The notes: a model not told the origin generated them from the sequence alone. DNA of 64,000 bases from Rhodococcus rhodnii (GCA_000720375.1 JOAA01000023.1:62001-126000), one strand, 5' to 3'; counted from the stretch's first letter, positions 1 through 8,163 are shown. Numbers and translations: made by a program.

Positions 1-377
1 AGCGACGCCAGCGCGTTCAATCGCTCCACTGTGGTCACGTCGTGCACCGATGCGGCCACGCCGAGCACACCCACTCGCTCGGTCCCGTCCAGCAAAGGGA
101 TCCAGAAGTAGTGACCCGTGGTCCCGCGATCGGACGCGATCAGTTCCAGGTGCCGGTACGACCGGCCGGCCAGGCCGGCGTCCACCGACAACACCTCACC
201 TCGGCCCAGCGGGATCAGGGTTTCCTGGCGCAGGTCGGGGACCAGGATGGTCACGTCGGAGAAACCCGCTTCCGCGCAATGCTTTCCGACCAACCCGGGC
301 AGCGTTTCCATGGGCGCCAGATGGCTTGCTTCGAGCAGGCCGGCCAGCATCCGGAAACCACCGCCGCCTGCCGTCAT
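1..377 (-). CDS. SpoIIE/PP2C-family phosphatase, N-terminal GAF part (cut by window edge)
   Basis: Partial gene; only the first 125 or so residues are inside the window, running off the left edge. Reading the minus strand from the ATG at 377 gives a GAF-like sensor domain with phrases typical of actinobacterial SpoIIE/RsbU phosphatases: MLAGLLEASHLAPMETLPGLV at the start, a VTILVPDLRQETLIPLG strand segment, and FWIPLLDGTERVGVLGV at about residue 95. Such proteins dephosphorylate anti-sigma-factor antagonists in stress signalling; the catalytic PP2C domain would lie outside. The start overlaps the stop of the DUF2243 gene as ATGA, so the two are probably translationally coupled. The GAF assignment is by recognition of the pattern; the phosphatase domain itself is inferred. 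Confidence 0.7.
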   Translation of the reverse strand, partial: MTAGGGGFRMLAGLLEASHLAPMETLPGLVGKHCAEAGFSDVTILVPDLRQETLIPLGRGEVLSVDAGLAGRSYRHLELIASDRGTTGHYFWIPLLDGTERVGVLGVAASVHDVTTVERLNALAS

Positions 378-805
378 CCCGGCGCCTCCGCGCGGCGGCG
401 GCCAAGCAGCGTGCCAACGACGACGAACCCGGCTCCAACGGCGAGGAAAGCCAAGTCGTACGCGAGTTGCCCCGCTCCGGCACGGACATGGTGCACGCCG
501 AGCACCAGGTGGTCGACGGTGCCTTCGACCAGGTTGAACCAGCCCCACCCGGCGAGCATCCAGCCGAACGCCCGACGGCCGCGGTCAGGCGGGGCCTGTG
601 GTGCGGCGCGCACCAACAGCGCGATGCCCGTCACCACGAACATCAGGCACAGCAGGTGGAACAGGCCGTCGGCGACCATGTTCGCCTGCATGTCCGCCGG
701 GTACCAGCCGGAGAGCATGTGATGCCACTCCAGCAGCTGGTGCAGCACGATCCCGTCGATGAATCCGCCGACGCCGAGACCGAGCAGCAAACAGGCGGGT
801 CGCAT
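374..805 (-). CDS. DUF2243 integral membrane protein
   Basis: 143 residues with four hydrophobic segments (about residues 3-25, 45-68, 80-97 and 112-134). The GIVLHQLLEWHHMLS segment near residue 18 and GTVDHLVLGVHHV near residue 95, both His-rich, are typical of the DUF2243 family of predicted membrane proteins, whose function is unknown. The conserved histidines suggest metal or haem contact, but this is inference. It starts at ATG 805, and its TGA overlaps the ATG of the downstream GAF/phosphatase gene by four bases, so the pair forms one transcription unit. The upstream BTAD regulator is on the same strand, 35 bp away, and may be co-transcribed. Confidence 0.8.
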   Translation of the reverse strand: MRPACLLLGLGVGGFIDGIVLHQLLEWHHMLSGWYPADMQANMVADGLFHLLCLMFVVTGIALLVRAAPQAPPDRGRRAFGWMLAGWGWFNLVEGTVDHLVLGVHHVRAGAGQLAYDLAFLAVGAGFVVVGTLLGRRRAEAPG

Positions 806-840
806 GTCTCCGGCTACCCGGCACTGTGTGCGGGAAACAA

Positions 841-1542
841 CTAGGCGCCGGGCAGCAGGTCTTTGACCAGGTCATGGATTTGCGGCGACGGGCTGAGGCC
901 GAGTTCGTCGCGCAGACGCGTGCGATAGCTCGCGTACTGGCGCACCGCGGCGGCCGGGTTGCCGTCCGCGATGTGCAGCTCGACCAAGGTCCGGTGCGCG
1001 CTTTCCCGTAGCGGATCCGTTCGTACGACCGCCATGGCCGCCAGATACGCCCGATGCCGGTCGCCGGATGACCTGAACCGGTGGCTGAGTGCCTCCAGCG
1101 CACGCAACCGCGCTTGCCGCCACCAGTCCTGTTCGGCGTGCACCCAATCGTGGTCCCAGCCTGGCAGCAAATCCGCTTGCAGCAACGTGACCGCGGTTTC
1201 ATCCGGGTCGCATCCAGGAGCCGTGACCAGTTCGCGCGCCCGGCGGAAGTCGACCTCCACACGCGCGTCCAGGGCGAGCGCGTCTTCACTGGACACGATC
1301 AGCGGTTCGGATGATTTGACCAGGCGCCACAACGTCGACCGCAGGCACGCCGCGGCACGCCGGGCTGTCGTGTCCGGCCAGAGCGTGGCGGCCGCGGTGG
1401 CGCGTTCGATCCATGACTCCTGGAGCGCGAGCAATGCCAGGAGTCTTCGAACGCCGGGCACGACGTGCACCGGTCGGCTGTCACAGTCGAGACGAAAGCC
1501 ACCGAGCAAGTGGATCCGTGGCTGTGGCGAGGTGTGTGTCAT
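841..1542 (-). CDS. BTAD-domain transcriptional regulator (AfsR/SARP-like, no ATPase)
   Basis: 233 residues when started at ATG 1542. An in-frame extension to 1737 is possible but has no family-like sequence. The N-terminal 90 residues fit the OmpR-like winged helix of SARP regulators (IHLLGGFRLDC, VRRLLALLALQ, AAATLWPD, CLRSTLWRL). Residues 100-230 fit the all-helical bacterial transcriptional activation domain (LLPGWDHDWV, RALEALSHR, AYLAAMAVVRTDPLRESAHRTLVELH, YASYRTRLRDELGLSPSP). It lacks the NB-ARC/TPR part of full AfsR. It is divergent from the catalase gene across a 181 bp gap. The family usually activates neighbouring metabolic genes; the target here is not evident. Confidence 0.85.
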   Translation of the reverse strand: MTHTSPQPRIHLLGGFRLDCDSRPVHVVPGVRRLLALLALQESWIERATAAATLWPDTTARRAAACLRSTLWRLVKSSEPLIVSSEDALALDARVEVDFRRARELVTAPGCDPDETAVTLLQADLLPGWDHDWVHAEQDWWRQARLRALEALSHRFRSSGDRHRAYLAAMAVVRTDPLRESAHRTLVELHIADGNPAAAVRQYASYRTRLRDELGLSPSPQIHDLVKDLLPGA

Positions 1543-1723
1543 CGGCGTCGCCCATCGGCTCGGGTTGGCGTCCAGATCCGTCGGATGCCCATGAAACCGT
1601 GCTGTAACACGGGAAGCAGCCACTTTTTTGCACGCGCCGACCAGCGGCGGTGACGCGCCGGTGGCGGCGTGGTCACACGGTGTTCCTAGCGTCGGCGTTC
1701 TGCGAAAGTCCAAGGGAGGCAAG

Positions 1724-2587
1724 ATGTTCCTGCACACCAGCAGGCTGCAGTTCGAGGCGAAGCCCGAGCGCCCGGACGCCCACTACGCCCGCAAGCTCCA
1801 GGAGTTGATCGGCGGGGCGTGGGGCGAGATGACCGTGACGATGCAGTACCTGTTCCAGGGATGGAACTGCCGGATGGAAGGCAAGTACAAGGACCTGATC
1901 ATGGACGTGGCCACCGAGGAGATCGGCCACGTCGAGATGCTCTCCACCATGGTCGCCCGCCTGTTGGAAGGCGCACCGGCCGAGACAACAGCGGCGATGG
2001 TGGACAAGGACCCAGTACTGGCCGCGGTCATCGGAGGCATGGACCCGCAACAAGCGATCGTCAGCGGCGGCGGACCGACGCTGTCGGACAGCAACGGCGT
2101 GCCATGGAACGGCCGATACATCGTGGCCAGCGGCAATCTGATGGCAGACTTCCGTGCGAACGTGGCCGCCGAGGCGCAGGGCAGACTGCAGACCGCGCGG
2201 CTCTACAACATGAGCGACGACCCAGGCGTGCGTGCGATGCTCAAGTTCAACCTCGCCCGAGACACCGCACACCAGAACATGTGGCTCGCGGCGATCGAAG
2301 AACTCCAGGCGGACGGCCTGGAGGGCCCAGTGGCGCCGAGTGCGCTCTTCGACGAGGAATACCAGGAACACGCGAGCACGATCTGGCACAACTCCGACGG
2401 CACGGCGGGGCCCGAGGGCCGGTGGGCCAGCGGACCGGCGCCGGACGGGATGCGCGAGTTCTCGTACAAGATGGACCCGGAACCGTTGGGTGACAAGGCA
2501 TCGGCTCCAAGACCGGATCCGCTGCTGTACGCGACCAGCCCGGAAAACCTCGGCCTGATCGAGAAAGCGATCAAGAAGCTCACCTGA
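1724..2587 (+). CDS. Manganese (non-haem) catalase
   Basis: 287 residues, starting at ATG 1724 behind an AAGGGAGG ribosome site. The four-helix ferritin-like bundle of dimanganese catalases is visible: ELIGGAWGEMTVTMQYLFQGWNC, then DVATEEIGHVEMLSTMVARLL (metal ligands Glu/Glu/His), and later ANVAAEAQGRLQTARLYN and LARDTAHQNMWLAAIEEL (second Glu and His ligand set). It disproportionates hydrogen peroxide to water and oxygen in the cytoplasm. Length and C-terminal tail match the family. The gene stands alone between the divergent BTAD regulator and a convergent hydrolase. Nothing in the sequence shows how it is regulated. Confidence 0.93.
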   Translation: MFLHTSRLQFEAKPERPDAHYARKLQELIGGAWGEMTVTMQYLFQGWNCRMEGKYKDLIMDVATEEIGHVEMLSTMVARLLEGAPAETTAAMVDKDPVLAAVIGGMDPQQAIVSGGGPTLSDSNGVPWNGRYIVASGNLMADFRANVAAEAQGRLQTARLYNMSDDPGVRAMLKFNLARDTAHQNMWLAAIEELQADGLEGPVAPSALFDEEYQEHASTIWHNSDGTAGPEGRWASGPAPDGMREFSYKMDPEPLGDKASAPRPDPLLYATSPENLGLIEKAIKKLT

Positions 2588-2599
2588 GGTGCCGCATAG

Positions 2600-2677
2600 G
2601 CAGGGCTTTCGGCAAAGCGGCAGGCGCTCCAACCTGCGGAACCGGGCACCCGCTCGGACTTTTGCCGCAAGCCCTGC
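2600..2677. repeat. 17-bp inverted repeat downstream of the catalase gene
   Basis: The left arm gcagggctttcggcaaa (2600-2616) pairs with the right arm tttgccgcaagccctgc (2661-2677) with one mismatch. The 44-base loop contains a second small hairpin (gcagg/cctgc). It may act as a terminator between the convergent catalase and hydrolase genes, though the loop is long for one. Confidence 0.55.
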
Positions 2678-2739
2678 CCCCCGGCTGCACAAGAAGATCA
2701 CCGAACCAAGTACCCGCTTGACTTTTTGACGCGAGCCCT
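2639..2739. repeat. Imperfect direct repeat, about 37 bp, period 64
   Basis: Copy 1 (2639-2675) begins gaaccgggcacccgct and ends gccgcaagccct. Copy 2 (2703-2739) begins gaaccaagtacccgct and ends gacgcgagccct. The copies share about three quarters of their positions. Copy 1 contains the right arm of the inverted repeat at 2600-2677, so the structure looks like a partial local duplication. No coding function is seen. Confidence 0.45.
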
Positions 2740-2753
2740 CCGCGCACCCTCGT

Positions 2754-3377
2754 CTAACTCAGGTACTTGTCGAACCACTCGGCCGCCCGGCGCGCCACCT
2801 CAGGCAGCACCCCAGGCTCCTCGAACAAGTGGCTCGCACCTTCCACAACGTCGATCTGAGTCAAAGCCGTCATCTGCTGTGCCGCTTGCTCGTTAAGCTC
2901 AAGGACGGCCTGATCGAGGCTGCCGACGATCAGCAACGTCGGCGCCCGCACGTGCCCCAGTGCGTCGCCACCAGCGAGATCAGGTCGTCCGCCACGGCAG
3001 ACCACGGCCCGCACCGAGGCCGCCCGGCGTGCGGCGGCGACCAAGGCCGCGGCTCCGCCGGTGCTCGCGCCGAACAGGCCAACTGGTAGGCCGGGCACCT
3101 GGATCCGGGCCAGCTCCACCGCGGACACCAGCCGGTCGGCCAGCAGCCGGATGTCGAACCGGAACTCTCGTAACTCCTCGTGCTCAGTCAGCAAGTCCAG
3201 CAACAGGGTGGCGAATCTGGCGTCCTGCAATTCCCGGGCCACGGCCTGATTGCGCGGGCTGTGCCGGGAACTGCCGGAGCCGTGGGCGAAGACGACGAGC
3301 CCACGGGCATCAGCGGGAATCACCAGGTCTCCCGGCAACTCGATGTTGTCCCACCCCACTGTCACCTGCACGGTCAT
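2754..3377 (-). CDS. Alpha/beta hydrolase, dienelactone-hydrolase-like
   Basis: 207 residues from ATG 3377, preceded by AAGGGG. The fold is clear: oxyanion strand GLVVFAHGSGSSRHSPRN near residue 27, nucleophile elbow GLFGASTGGAAAL (Ser of GASTGG), acid in LLIVGSLDQAVLEL, and His in VEGASHLFEEPG. Most of this subfamily are uncharacterised esterases; in actinobacteria they often occur as a stand-alone domain or fused to phosphoribosyltransferases. The substrate is unknown. It lies upstream (minus strand) of no obvious partner; the GT2 gene is 52 bp away on the same strand and could be the first gene of the same unit. Confidence 0.82.
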   Translation of the reverse strand: MTVQVTVGWDNIELPGDLVIPADARGLVVFAHGSGSSRHSPRNQAVARELQDARFATLLLDLLTEHEELREFRFDIRLLADRLVSAVELARIQVPGLPVGLFGASTGGAAALVAAARRAASVRAVVCRGGRPDLAGGDALGHVRAPTLLIVGSLDQAVLELNEQAAQQMTALTQIDVVEGASHLFEEPGVLPEVARRAAEWFDKYLS

Positions 3378-3429
3378 CGCGTCGTCACCCCTTCCGTAGT
3401 GTCGACGGGATACCCCCGGCTGACCCTTT

Positions 3430-4278
3430 TCAGCCAAGCAGTTCCACCTGACGTTCCACCGAAGGCGGCAGTTTGCGGCGCTGCCTGACGACAGCGGGCA
3501 ACCGCAGCACCGCAGCCCCCAGGGCAGCTCTCGCGTCGGGGTCACGAAGTCCTCGCTTGGCCAACGCCCAGGCGTGTCCGGAGGCGGCGCTCAGCCGACG
3601 CCGGAGCCACGTGGTGAGCAGGTCGTTGCGCATCTCGGCGCGCCGACGTTCCGCGTTCGGACCACGCACCGCCGAAGGCCAGTGATGGGCCACCGCGTCG
3701 GCCACGTAACAGCATTCCCATCCGGCAGAAGCCATGTCCCAGCAGAACAGCCGCTCCTCCCCCGGAAAGAACAGCACCGGGTTGAAGCCGCCCACCTCAA
3801 GGAACGCCTCACGTCGGACAACTGATCCACAGCAGATGAAACCCAGCACGGACGGCCCCGGCAAATCGCCGGCCCGGCCCAGCGCCGAAGACGCCATCTC
3901 GACACATGTCGGGTCGTCCGTTCCGGCCGGGTGCACCACGACCCTGGCGGCGATGAGGCCGAGCCTGGGGTGCCGTTCGAACAGCTCCTCGGCTTTGCGC
4001 AATGCGTCGGATGCCCACCAGGAGTCGTCGTCGCTGAACGCCACATACCGCGTGCGTGCTAAGCGGACACCGTGGTTACGCGCTGAGGCACCAGCGTTGC
4101 GCCCCAACGACACCGTTCGCACCCACGGGAAGTCCTTCCGCATTCGAGGCACGGTGTCGTCGGAGGAACCGTTGTCCACAACGATCACCGGCACGTGCAG
4201 GGGCCGCAGGTGCGCGATGGTCCGAACCAGCTCGTCCACACGGTTGCGGGTGGCGATCACCACCGTTGTATCAGCCAC
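3430..4278 (-). CDS. Family 2 glycosyltransferase
   Basis: 282 residues if started at GTG 4278; a TTG at 4296 is the only in-frame alternative. GT-A fold signatures are present: TVVIATRNRVDEL, VIVVDNGSSDDTVP, GRNAGASARNHGVRLA, and the DxD-like metal site YVAFSDDDSWW, then a C-terminal FICCGSVVRREAFLEVGGF acceptor segment and ERLFCWDMASAGW. It should transfer a sugar from a nucleotide donor to an unknown acceptor, at the cytoplasmic face or in the cytoplasm. No signal peptide or membrane segment is seen. No other polysaccharide genes are nearby, so its role cannot be read from context. Confidence 0.87.
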   Translation of the reverse strand: MADTTVVIATRNRVDELVRTIAHLRPLHVPVIVVDNGSSDDTVPRMRKDFPWVRTVSLGRNAGASARNHGVRLARTRYVAFSDDDSWWASDALRKAEELFERHPRLGLIAARVVVHPAGTDDPTCVEMASSALGRAGDLPGPSVLGFICCGSVVRREAFLEVGGFNPVLFFPGEERLFCWDMASAGWECCYVADAVAHHWPSAVRGPNAERRRAEMRNDLLTTWLRRRLSAASGHAWALAKRGLRDPDARAALGAAVLRLPAVVRQRRKLPPSVERQVELLG

Positions 4279-4370
4279 GTGACCATGCTTACCCAACCAC
4301 GATGGCGGAAAACGCGTTTTTCCCAGGCGCGGACGGGTAGGCCTCGCTGCGGAGGAGAGGAGGTGTGACC

Positions 4371-4565
4371 ATGGCTGACAACCCCAACCCCATCCAGATG
4401 CAGAAGTACCTCAGCGGGATCGACTACCCGGCGAGCCGGGACGACGTGGTGCGGCACGCCCAACAGCAGGGCGCGGACAATGACGTACTCGACAACCTGC
4501 GCAAAATGCCTGACCGGGAGTACGACGGCCCGAACGCCGTGAGCCAGGAGTTCTCGCGGAGCTGA
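4371..4565 (+). CDS. DUF2795 small protein
   Basis: 64 residues from ATG 4371, chosen because GAGGAGG lies just upstream; a GTG at 4365 is also in frame. The sequence QMQKYLSGIDYPASRDDVVRHAQQQGADNDVLDNLRKMPDREYDGPNAVSQEF is a complete DUF2795 domain, a small helical family common in actinobacteria, often stress-associated and of unknown function. A strong hairpin follows the stop, suggesting a monocistronic message. Confidence 0.88.
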   Translation: MADNPNPIQMQKYLSGIDYPASRDDVVRHAQQQGADNDVLDNLRKMPDREYDGPNAVSQEFSRS

Positions 4566-4573
4566 CCAAGAAA

Positions 4574-4614
4574 GTGATCCGGCGGCAGCGTGGGTCAGCG
4601 CCGCCGGACATCAC
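4574..4614 (+). terminator. Hairpin terminator after the DUF2795 gene
   Basis: The stem tccggcggc/gccgccgga (4578-4586 with 4600-4608) has a 13-base loop and is extended by gtgat/atcac with a two-base bulge. It starts about ten bases after the DUF2795 stop. No U-tract follows, as is usual in high-GC actinobacteria. Confidence 0.7.
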
Positions 4615-4681
4615 AACCGTCCACTGTGGTCGGGGTGACGGCGGCACGGTTCGCCTGCCGACATCCGGGTAGTCACCAGGC

Positions 4682-5479
4682 ATGACATCGACAACGAACA
4701 AACCGCTTGCCGTGGTGACCGGCGCGTCCAGCGGTATCGGGCTCGAGCTGGCCAAGCAGTTCGCGCGCAACGGCTTCGACCTCGTGATCGTGGCTGAGGA
4801 CGACGAACTGAACGCCGCGGCGGCGAGTCTGCGGGAACTGGGCGCGCAGGTGGACGCCGTGCACACCGATCTCGCACGCCCTGAAGGCGTGGAAGAGTTC
4901 TTCGTGCGCATCGCCGAGGCTGCCCGCCCGGTCGCCGCCGCGGCTATCAACGCCGGTGTGGGCGTCAATGGGGCCTTTGTCGGCGAGACGGCACTCGAAG
5001 ACCATTTGCGTGTCGTCGACCTCAACATCCGTTCCGCGGTGCACCTGGCCTACCTGCTCCTGCCACCGATGGTCGAGGCCGGTGCCGGCCGGGTGCTGTT
5101 CACCTCGTCGATCGCCGCGACCATGCCCGGGCCTTTCATGTCCGTGTACAACGCGTCGAAGGCGTTCATCAAGTCCTTTGGACAGGCCGTGCGCGAGGAA
5201 TTGCGCGACACTGGTGTCACAGTGACGACGCTGCTGCCCGGTCCGACCGAGACGGAGTTCTTCGACCGGGCGCAGATGCAGGACACCAAGCTCGGCCAGT
5301 CCAAGAAGGACAGCGCGGCCGAGGTCGCGGAGGAGGGCTACGAGGCACTGATGGCAGGCAAGGACCACGTGGTGGCCGGTTCGGCCAAGAACAAGGCGCA
5401 GACCGTCGCCGGAAACGTGCTGCCCGACAGCACGTTGGCCGCGCAGCACAGGAAGATGGCCGAACCAGGCTCCGCGTGA
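4682..5479 (+). CDS. Short-chain dehydrogenase/reductase
   Basis: 265 residues, a classical SDR: TGASSGIG nucleotide-binding motif at residues 13-20, a NAG-type motif (INAGVGVNG) near 89, catalytic Ser in TSSIA (142-143), and YNASK with Tyr156 and Lys160. The LPGPTETEFF segment near residue 190 resembles the YqjQ/DltE-like subgroup. Substrate and cofactor preference cannot be read with certainty; the Asp-lacking region after strand 2 (VIVAEDDEL) is ambiguous. The TGA overlaps the start of the CorA gene (GTGATG), so the two are co-translated; the functional link between them is not evident. Confidence 0.9.
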   Translation: MTSTTNKPLAVVTGASSGIGLELAKQFARNGFDLVIVAEDDELNAAAASLRELGAQVDAVHTDLARPEGVEEFFVRIAEAARPVAAAAINAGVGVNGAFVGETALEDHLRVVDLNIRSAVHLAYLLLPPMVEAGAGRVLFTSSIAATMPGPFMSVYNASKAFIKSFGQAVREELRDTGVTVTTLLPGPTETEFFDRAQMQDTKLGQSKKDSAAEVAEEGYEALMAGKDHVVAGSAKNKAQTVAGNVLPDSTLAAQHRKMAEPGSA

Positions 5480-6570
5480 TGTCTGTTGTGGACTGTGCGG
5501 TGTACGTGGACGGCAAACGGCTGTCCGGACAGTGGTCGTACGCCGAAGCGATGGCCGAGGTGCACAGGCGTGATTCGGGGTTTGTCTGGATAGGACTGCA
5601 CGAACCGGGTGACGCGCAGATCCAAGGCATCGCGGAAACGTACGGATTGCACGAGCTGGCGGTCGAGGACGCGGTGCACGCACACCAACGACCGAAGCTC
5701 GAACACTACGACGGCATGCTGTTCATGGTGCTCAAGACCGTGCACTACATGGCGCACGAATCACCGACCACGGCGAACGAGATCGTCGAGACGGGCGAGA
5801 TCATGGCCTTCCTCGGCCAGGACTTCATCGTGACGGTGCGCCACGGCGACCACTCGGACCTGCGTGACGTGCGGCGTGAGCTGGAAGAGCGGCCGGAGCG
5901 GCTGCGGGTCGGCCCCGCGGCCGTGCTGCACGCCATCGCCGACCGAGTCGTGGACAACTACCTGGCTGTCAGCGACTCGTTCGAGCGGGACATCGAGGAG
6001 ACCGAATCCGTGGTGTTCGCGCCCGGCAGCCCCATCGGTGCCGAGCAGATGTACCTGATGAAGCGGGAAGTGCTGGAACTGCGGCGTGCGATCGCACCGC
6101 TGGCGGTTCCGTTGCGCCGGCTGGTGGAAACCGAACTGCCCACTGTGCCGCCGGAGGTACGCTCGTACTTCCGGGACGTCGACGACCACCTCACGATCGT
6201 CGCCGACCGGGTGACCAGGGCCGACGAGCTGCTGAACACCCTTGTGGACGCCACGCTGGCGAAGATCTCGTTGCAGCAGAACAACGACATGCGCAAGATC
6301 ACCGCGTGGGCGGCGATCATCGCGGTGCCCACGATGGCGGTCGGCGTGTACGGCATGAACTTCGATTTCATGCCGGAGCTGCGCTGGACGTACGGTTATC
6401 CGATCGTGCTCGCCGTGATCATGAGCGTGTGCCTGTTGGTCTACCGTGCCTTGAAACGCAACCGCTGGCTGGGATCCGGACGGACCGTCATCTGGGTCGT
6501 TCCCCTGCTGGTGATGTGGATCCTGCTGATCGTCGGGCAGATCTCGCTCGGATTGGGCCGGGCGCCTTGA
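5479..6570 (+). CDS. CorA-family divalent metal ion transporter
   Basis: 363 residues from ATG 5479 (GTG 5476 is also possible). A long N-terminal cytoplasmic funnel (WIGLHEPGDAQ, ELAVEDAVHAHQRPKLEHYDG, LHAIADRVVDNYLAV, and the LKREVLEL-like helix) leads to the pore segment ITAWAAIIAVPTMAVGVYGMNF with the signature GMN near residue 293. A second membrane helix follows (YPIVLAVIMSVCLLVY). Unusually, after the basic RALKRNRWLGSGR stretch there is a further hydrophobic segment (TVIWVVPLLVMWILLIVGQISLGL), whereas CorA normally ends shortly after the second helix. It should carry Mg2+ or Co2+. It is translationally coupled to the upstream SDR gene. Confidence 0.92.
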   Translation: MSVVDCAVYVDGKRLSGQWSYAEAMAEVHRRDSGFVWIGLHEPGDAQIQGIAETYGLHELAVEDAVHAHQRPKLEHYDGMLFMVLKTVHYMAHESPTTANEIVETGEIMAFLGQDFIVTVRHGDHSDLRDVRRELEERPERLRVGPAAVLHAIADRVVDNYLAVSDSFERDIEETESVVFAPGSPIGAEQMYLMKREVLELRRAIAPLAVPLRRLVETELPTVPPEVRSYFRDVDDHLTIVADRVTRADELLNTLVDATLAKISLQQNNDMRKITAWAAIIAVPTMAVGVYGMNFDFMPELRWTYGYPIVLAVIMSVCLLVYRALKRNRWLGSGRTVIWVVPLLVMWILLIVGQISLGLGRAP

Positions 6571-6578
6571 TCGTGGAC

Positions 6579-6607
6579 GAGGGCCGCCGCGGGTACCGGC
6601 GGCCCTC
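6579..6607. terminator. Bidirectional terminator between corA and the CsbD gene
   Basis: A perfect 11-bp stem, gagggccgccg (6579-6589) with cggcggccctc (6597-6607), closes a 7-base loop. It sits between two convergent stop codons (6570 and 6613). Confidence 0.85.
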
Positions 6608-6612
6608 AGCAC

Positions 6613-6828
6613 TCACCGGTCGTCGTCCTTCAACGCCTCTTTGGCGTCGTGGATCTTCGCCGCGGCCTTGTCCCGCACGTCGTGACCCGCTTCCTTGACC
6701 TCACCGGTGACCTGGTCGCGTTTGCCTTCCGCTTCCAGTTCCTCGTTGTCGGTGGCGTCGCCCAGCCCTTCCTTGGCCTTGCCACCGAGCTGTTCTGCCT
6801 TGTCCTTCGCCTTGTCGAAGGTGCTCAT
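6613..6828 (-). CDS. CsbD-family stress protein
   Basis: 71 residues from ATG 6828, behind a near-perfect AAGGAGG site. The sequence is a charged amphipathic helix pair (FDKAKDKAEQLGGKAKEGLGDATDNEELEAEGKRDQVTGEVKEAGHDVRDKA), diagnostic of CsbD, a general-stress protein in Bacillus and a sigma-B-type regulon member in actinobacteria. Its biochemical role is unknown. It converges on corA across a hairpin terminator. Confidence 0.92.
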   Translation of the reverse strand: MSTFDKAKDKAEQLGGKAKEGLGDATDNEELEAEGKRDQVTGEVKEAGHDVRDKAAAKIHDAKEALKDDDR

Positions 6829-6920
6829 CGCATCGGCCTCCTTGTTGGTCCGGCAATGCCACGTATCGGATTCCCGCGGGTGGGCGATCAAACCCCAGTA
6901 CCTCTGCCCAGTGCCTCTGT

Positions 6921-8141
6921 TCAGTGCCGTGCTGTGGGGATGAGCACGAAGCCACTACGCGGCCGGGCCGGGATCCGGCTCAGCGAGATCGTGAGGTCCT
7001 GCTCGGGAACCTGGTAGTCCAGATGCGACAGGCGGGTGCACAGCTCGGCGAGGATCGCGACGGTGAACGGCTCGCCAGGGCAACGGTGTCCGGTGTGCGG
7101 ATCCCCCGCACCCTGCGGCACCAGTTCCCATTCGCCGATTTCGTGCCCAAGGAACCGCCGGGGATCGAACCGGTACGGGTCAGTCCACAAGCGACTGTCA
7201 TGGTTCTGTCCGTAGAGGTCCAGCAGCACGAGCGATCCGGCCGGGATCTGTTCCCCTTGGTACGTCAGGTCCTGCACGGCACGACCGCCGATGAACGGCG
7301 CGAACGGGTAGAACCGCCGCAGCTCATGGGCGAACGCGACCGCGAACTCACCACCGGCCTGAAGTGGTTGGCGGTACTGCGGGCACAGGTGCAGCGCGTG
7401 CCCGGCGTAAGCGACGAACCAGCAGACCACGACAGTTGGCCGGATGACGTTGAGCAGCTCCACCGCGGCCGTCCTCAGGTCCAATTCCCGGCTGCGTGCC
7501 ACGAGGTCGAGCGCGGATCCCGATGGCGCGTCGGACTTGCCGTCGCGAACGTCCTGGATCAGCGACCCGAGCCAGGCTTCACGACGGTTACGGGCCAGCC
7601 GCGCCCGCCAATGCCGAGGCCCGGCGGTGGCGAACCCGTCGACCATCGCCACCAGGTCAGCCGCGAGATCTTTGACCTCATCGGTCTCTACCGGGACACC
7701 GGCCCAACGCCGTACACCCGCAGTCAACGCGCGGCTCGCCTCGTCGAACAACACGACCTCGTGGCCTGGCCGCCACCCGATGACGGTGTCCTCCCAGGCC
7801 GCAGCCACACACTGGACCAAGGACGCGATGGACTCGGGCGTGACCACGGACATGAAATAGCTCTTGCGGGAGCGATGCACGTCGCCGTCGAGGGTGTGCA
7901 CGGCGCCATGCCCGAAGAGCGTGCTCAGCACCGGGCTGGGAATGGCGTCGTGCCGCTGGACGTGTTTCTCGTCGTAGAAGAACCGCGCCGCTTCCGGGCC
8001 GGACAGCCCCACGGCGCGCTGCCCCATCACGCGGGTTCGCACCACGTCGGCACCGACGCGCCGGCGAAGGTTCGGCATCCAGCCGTATCCCTCGAGCATG
8101 ACGTGCAGTGACTGGTCCGCGAAGCCGCCCTGTAGTCGCAT
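6921..8141 (-). CDS. CYP152-family P450 peroxygenase (fatty-acid hydroxylase or decarboxylase)
   Basis: 406 residues from ATG 8141 behind AAAGGGGG. Collinear with P450 BS-beta and OleT: LFGHGAVHTLDGDVHRSRKSYF, VDGFATAGPRHWRARLARNRREAW, ELLNVIRPTVVVCWFVAYAGHAL with the carboxylate-binding Arg234-Pro235, ELRRFYPFAPF (ExxR at 273-276), LLDLYGQNHDSRLW, and the haem loop GAGDPHTGHRCPGEP with Cys354. CYP152 enzymes use hydrogen peroxide directly to alpha/beta-hydroxylate or decarboxylate fatty acids, so no redox partner is needed. The residue equivalent to Gln85 of the BS-beta hydroxylase is His82, as in the terminal-alkene-forming OleT, and Phe76 matches Phe79. Hydroxylase versus decarboxylase cannot be settled from sequence. 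Confidence 0.92.
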   Translation of the reverse strand: MRLQGGFADQSLHVMLEGYGWMPNLRRRVGADVVRTRVMGQRAVGLSGPEAARFFYDEKHVQRHDAIPSPVLSTLFGHGAVHTLDGDVHRSRKSYFMSVVTPESIASLVQCVAAAWEDTVIGWRPGHEVVLFDEASRALTAGVRRWAGVPVETDEVKDLAADLVAMVDGFATAGPRHWRARLARNRREAWLGSLIQDVRDGKSDAPSGSALDLVARSRELDLRTAAVELLNVIRPTVVVCWFVAYAGHALHLCPQYRQPLQAGGEFAVAFAHELRRFYPFAPFIGGRAVQDLTYQGEQIPAGSLVLLDLYGQNHDSRLWTDPYRFDPRRFLGHEIGEWELVPQGAGDPHTGHRCPGEPFTVAILAELCTRLSHLDYQVPEQDLTISLSRIPARPRSGFVLIPTARH

Positions 8142-8163
8142 ACCCCCTTTGTGCCCGGCACGT

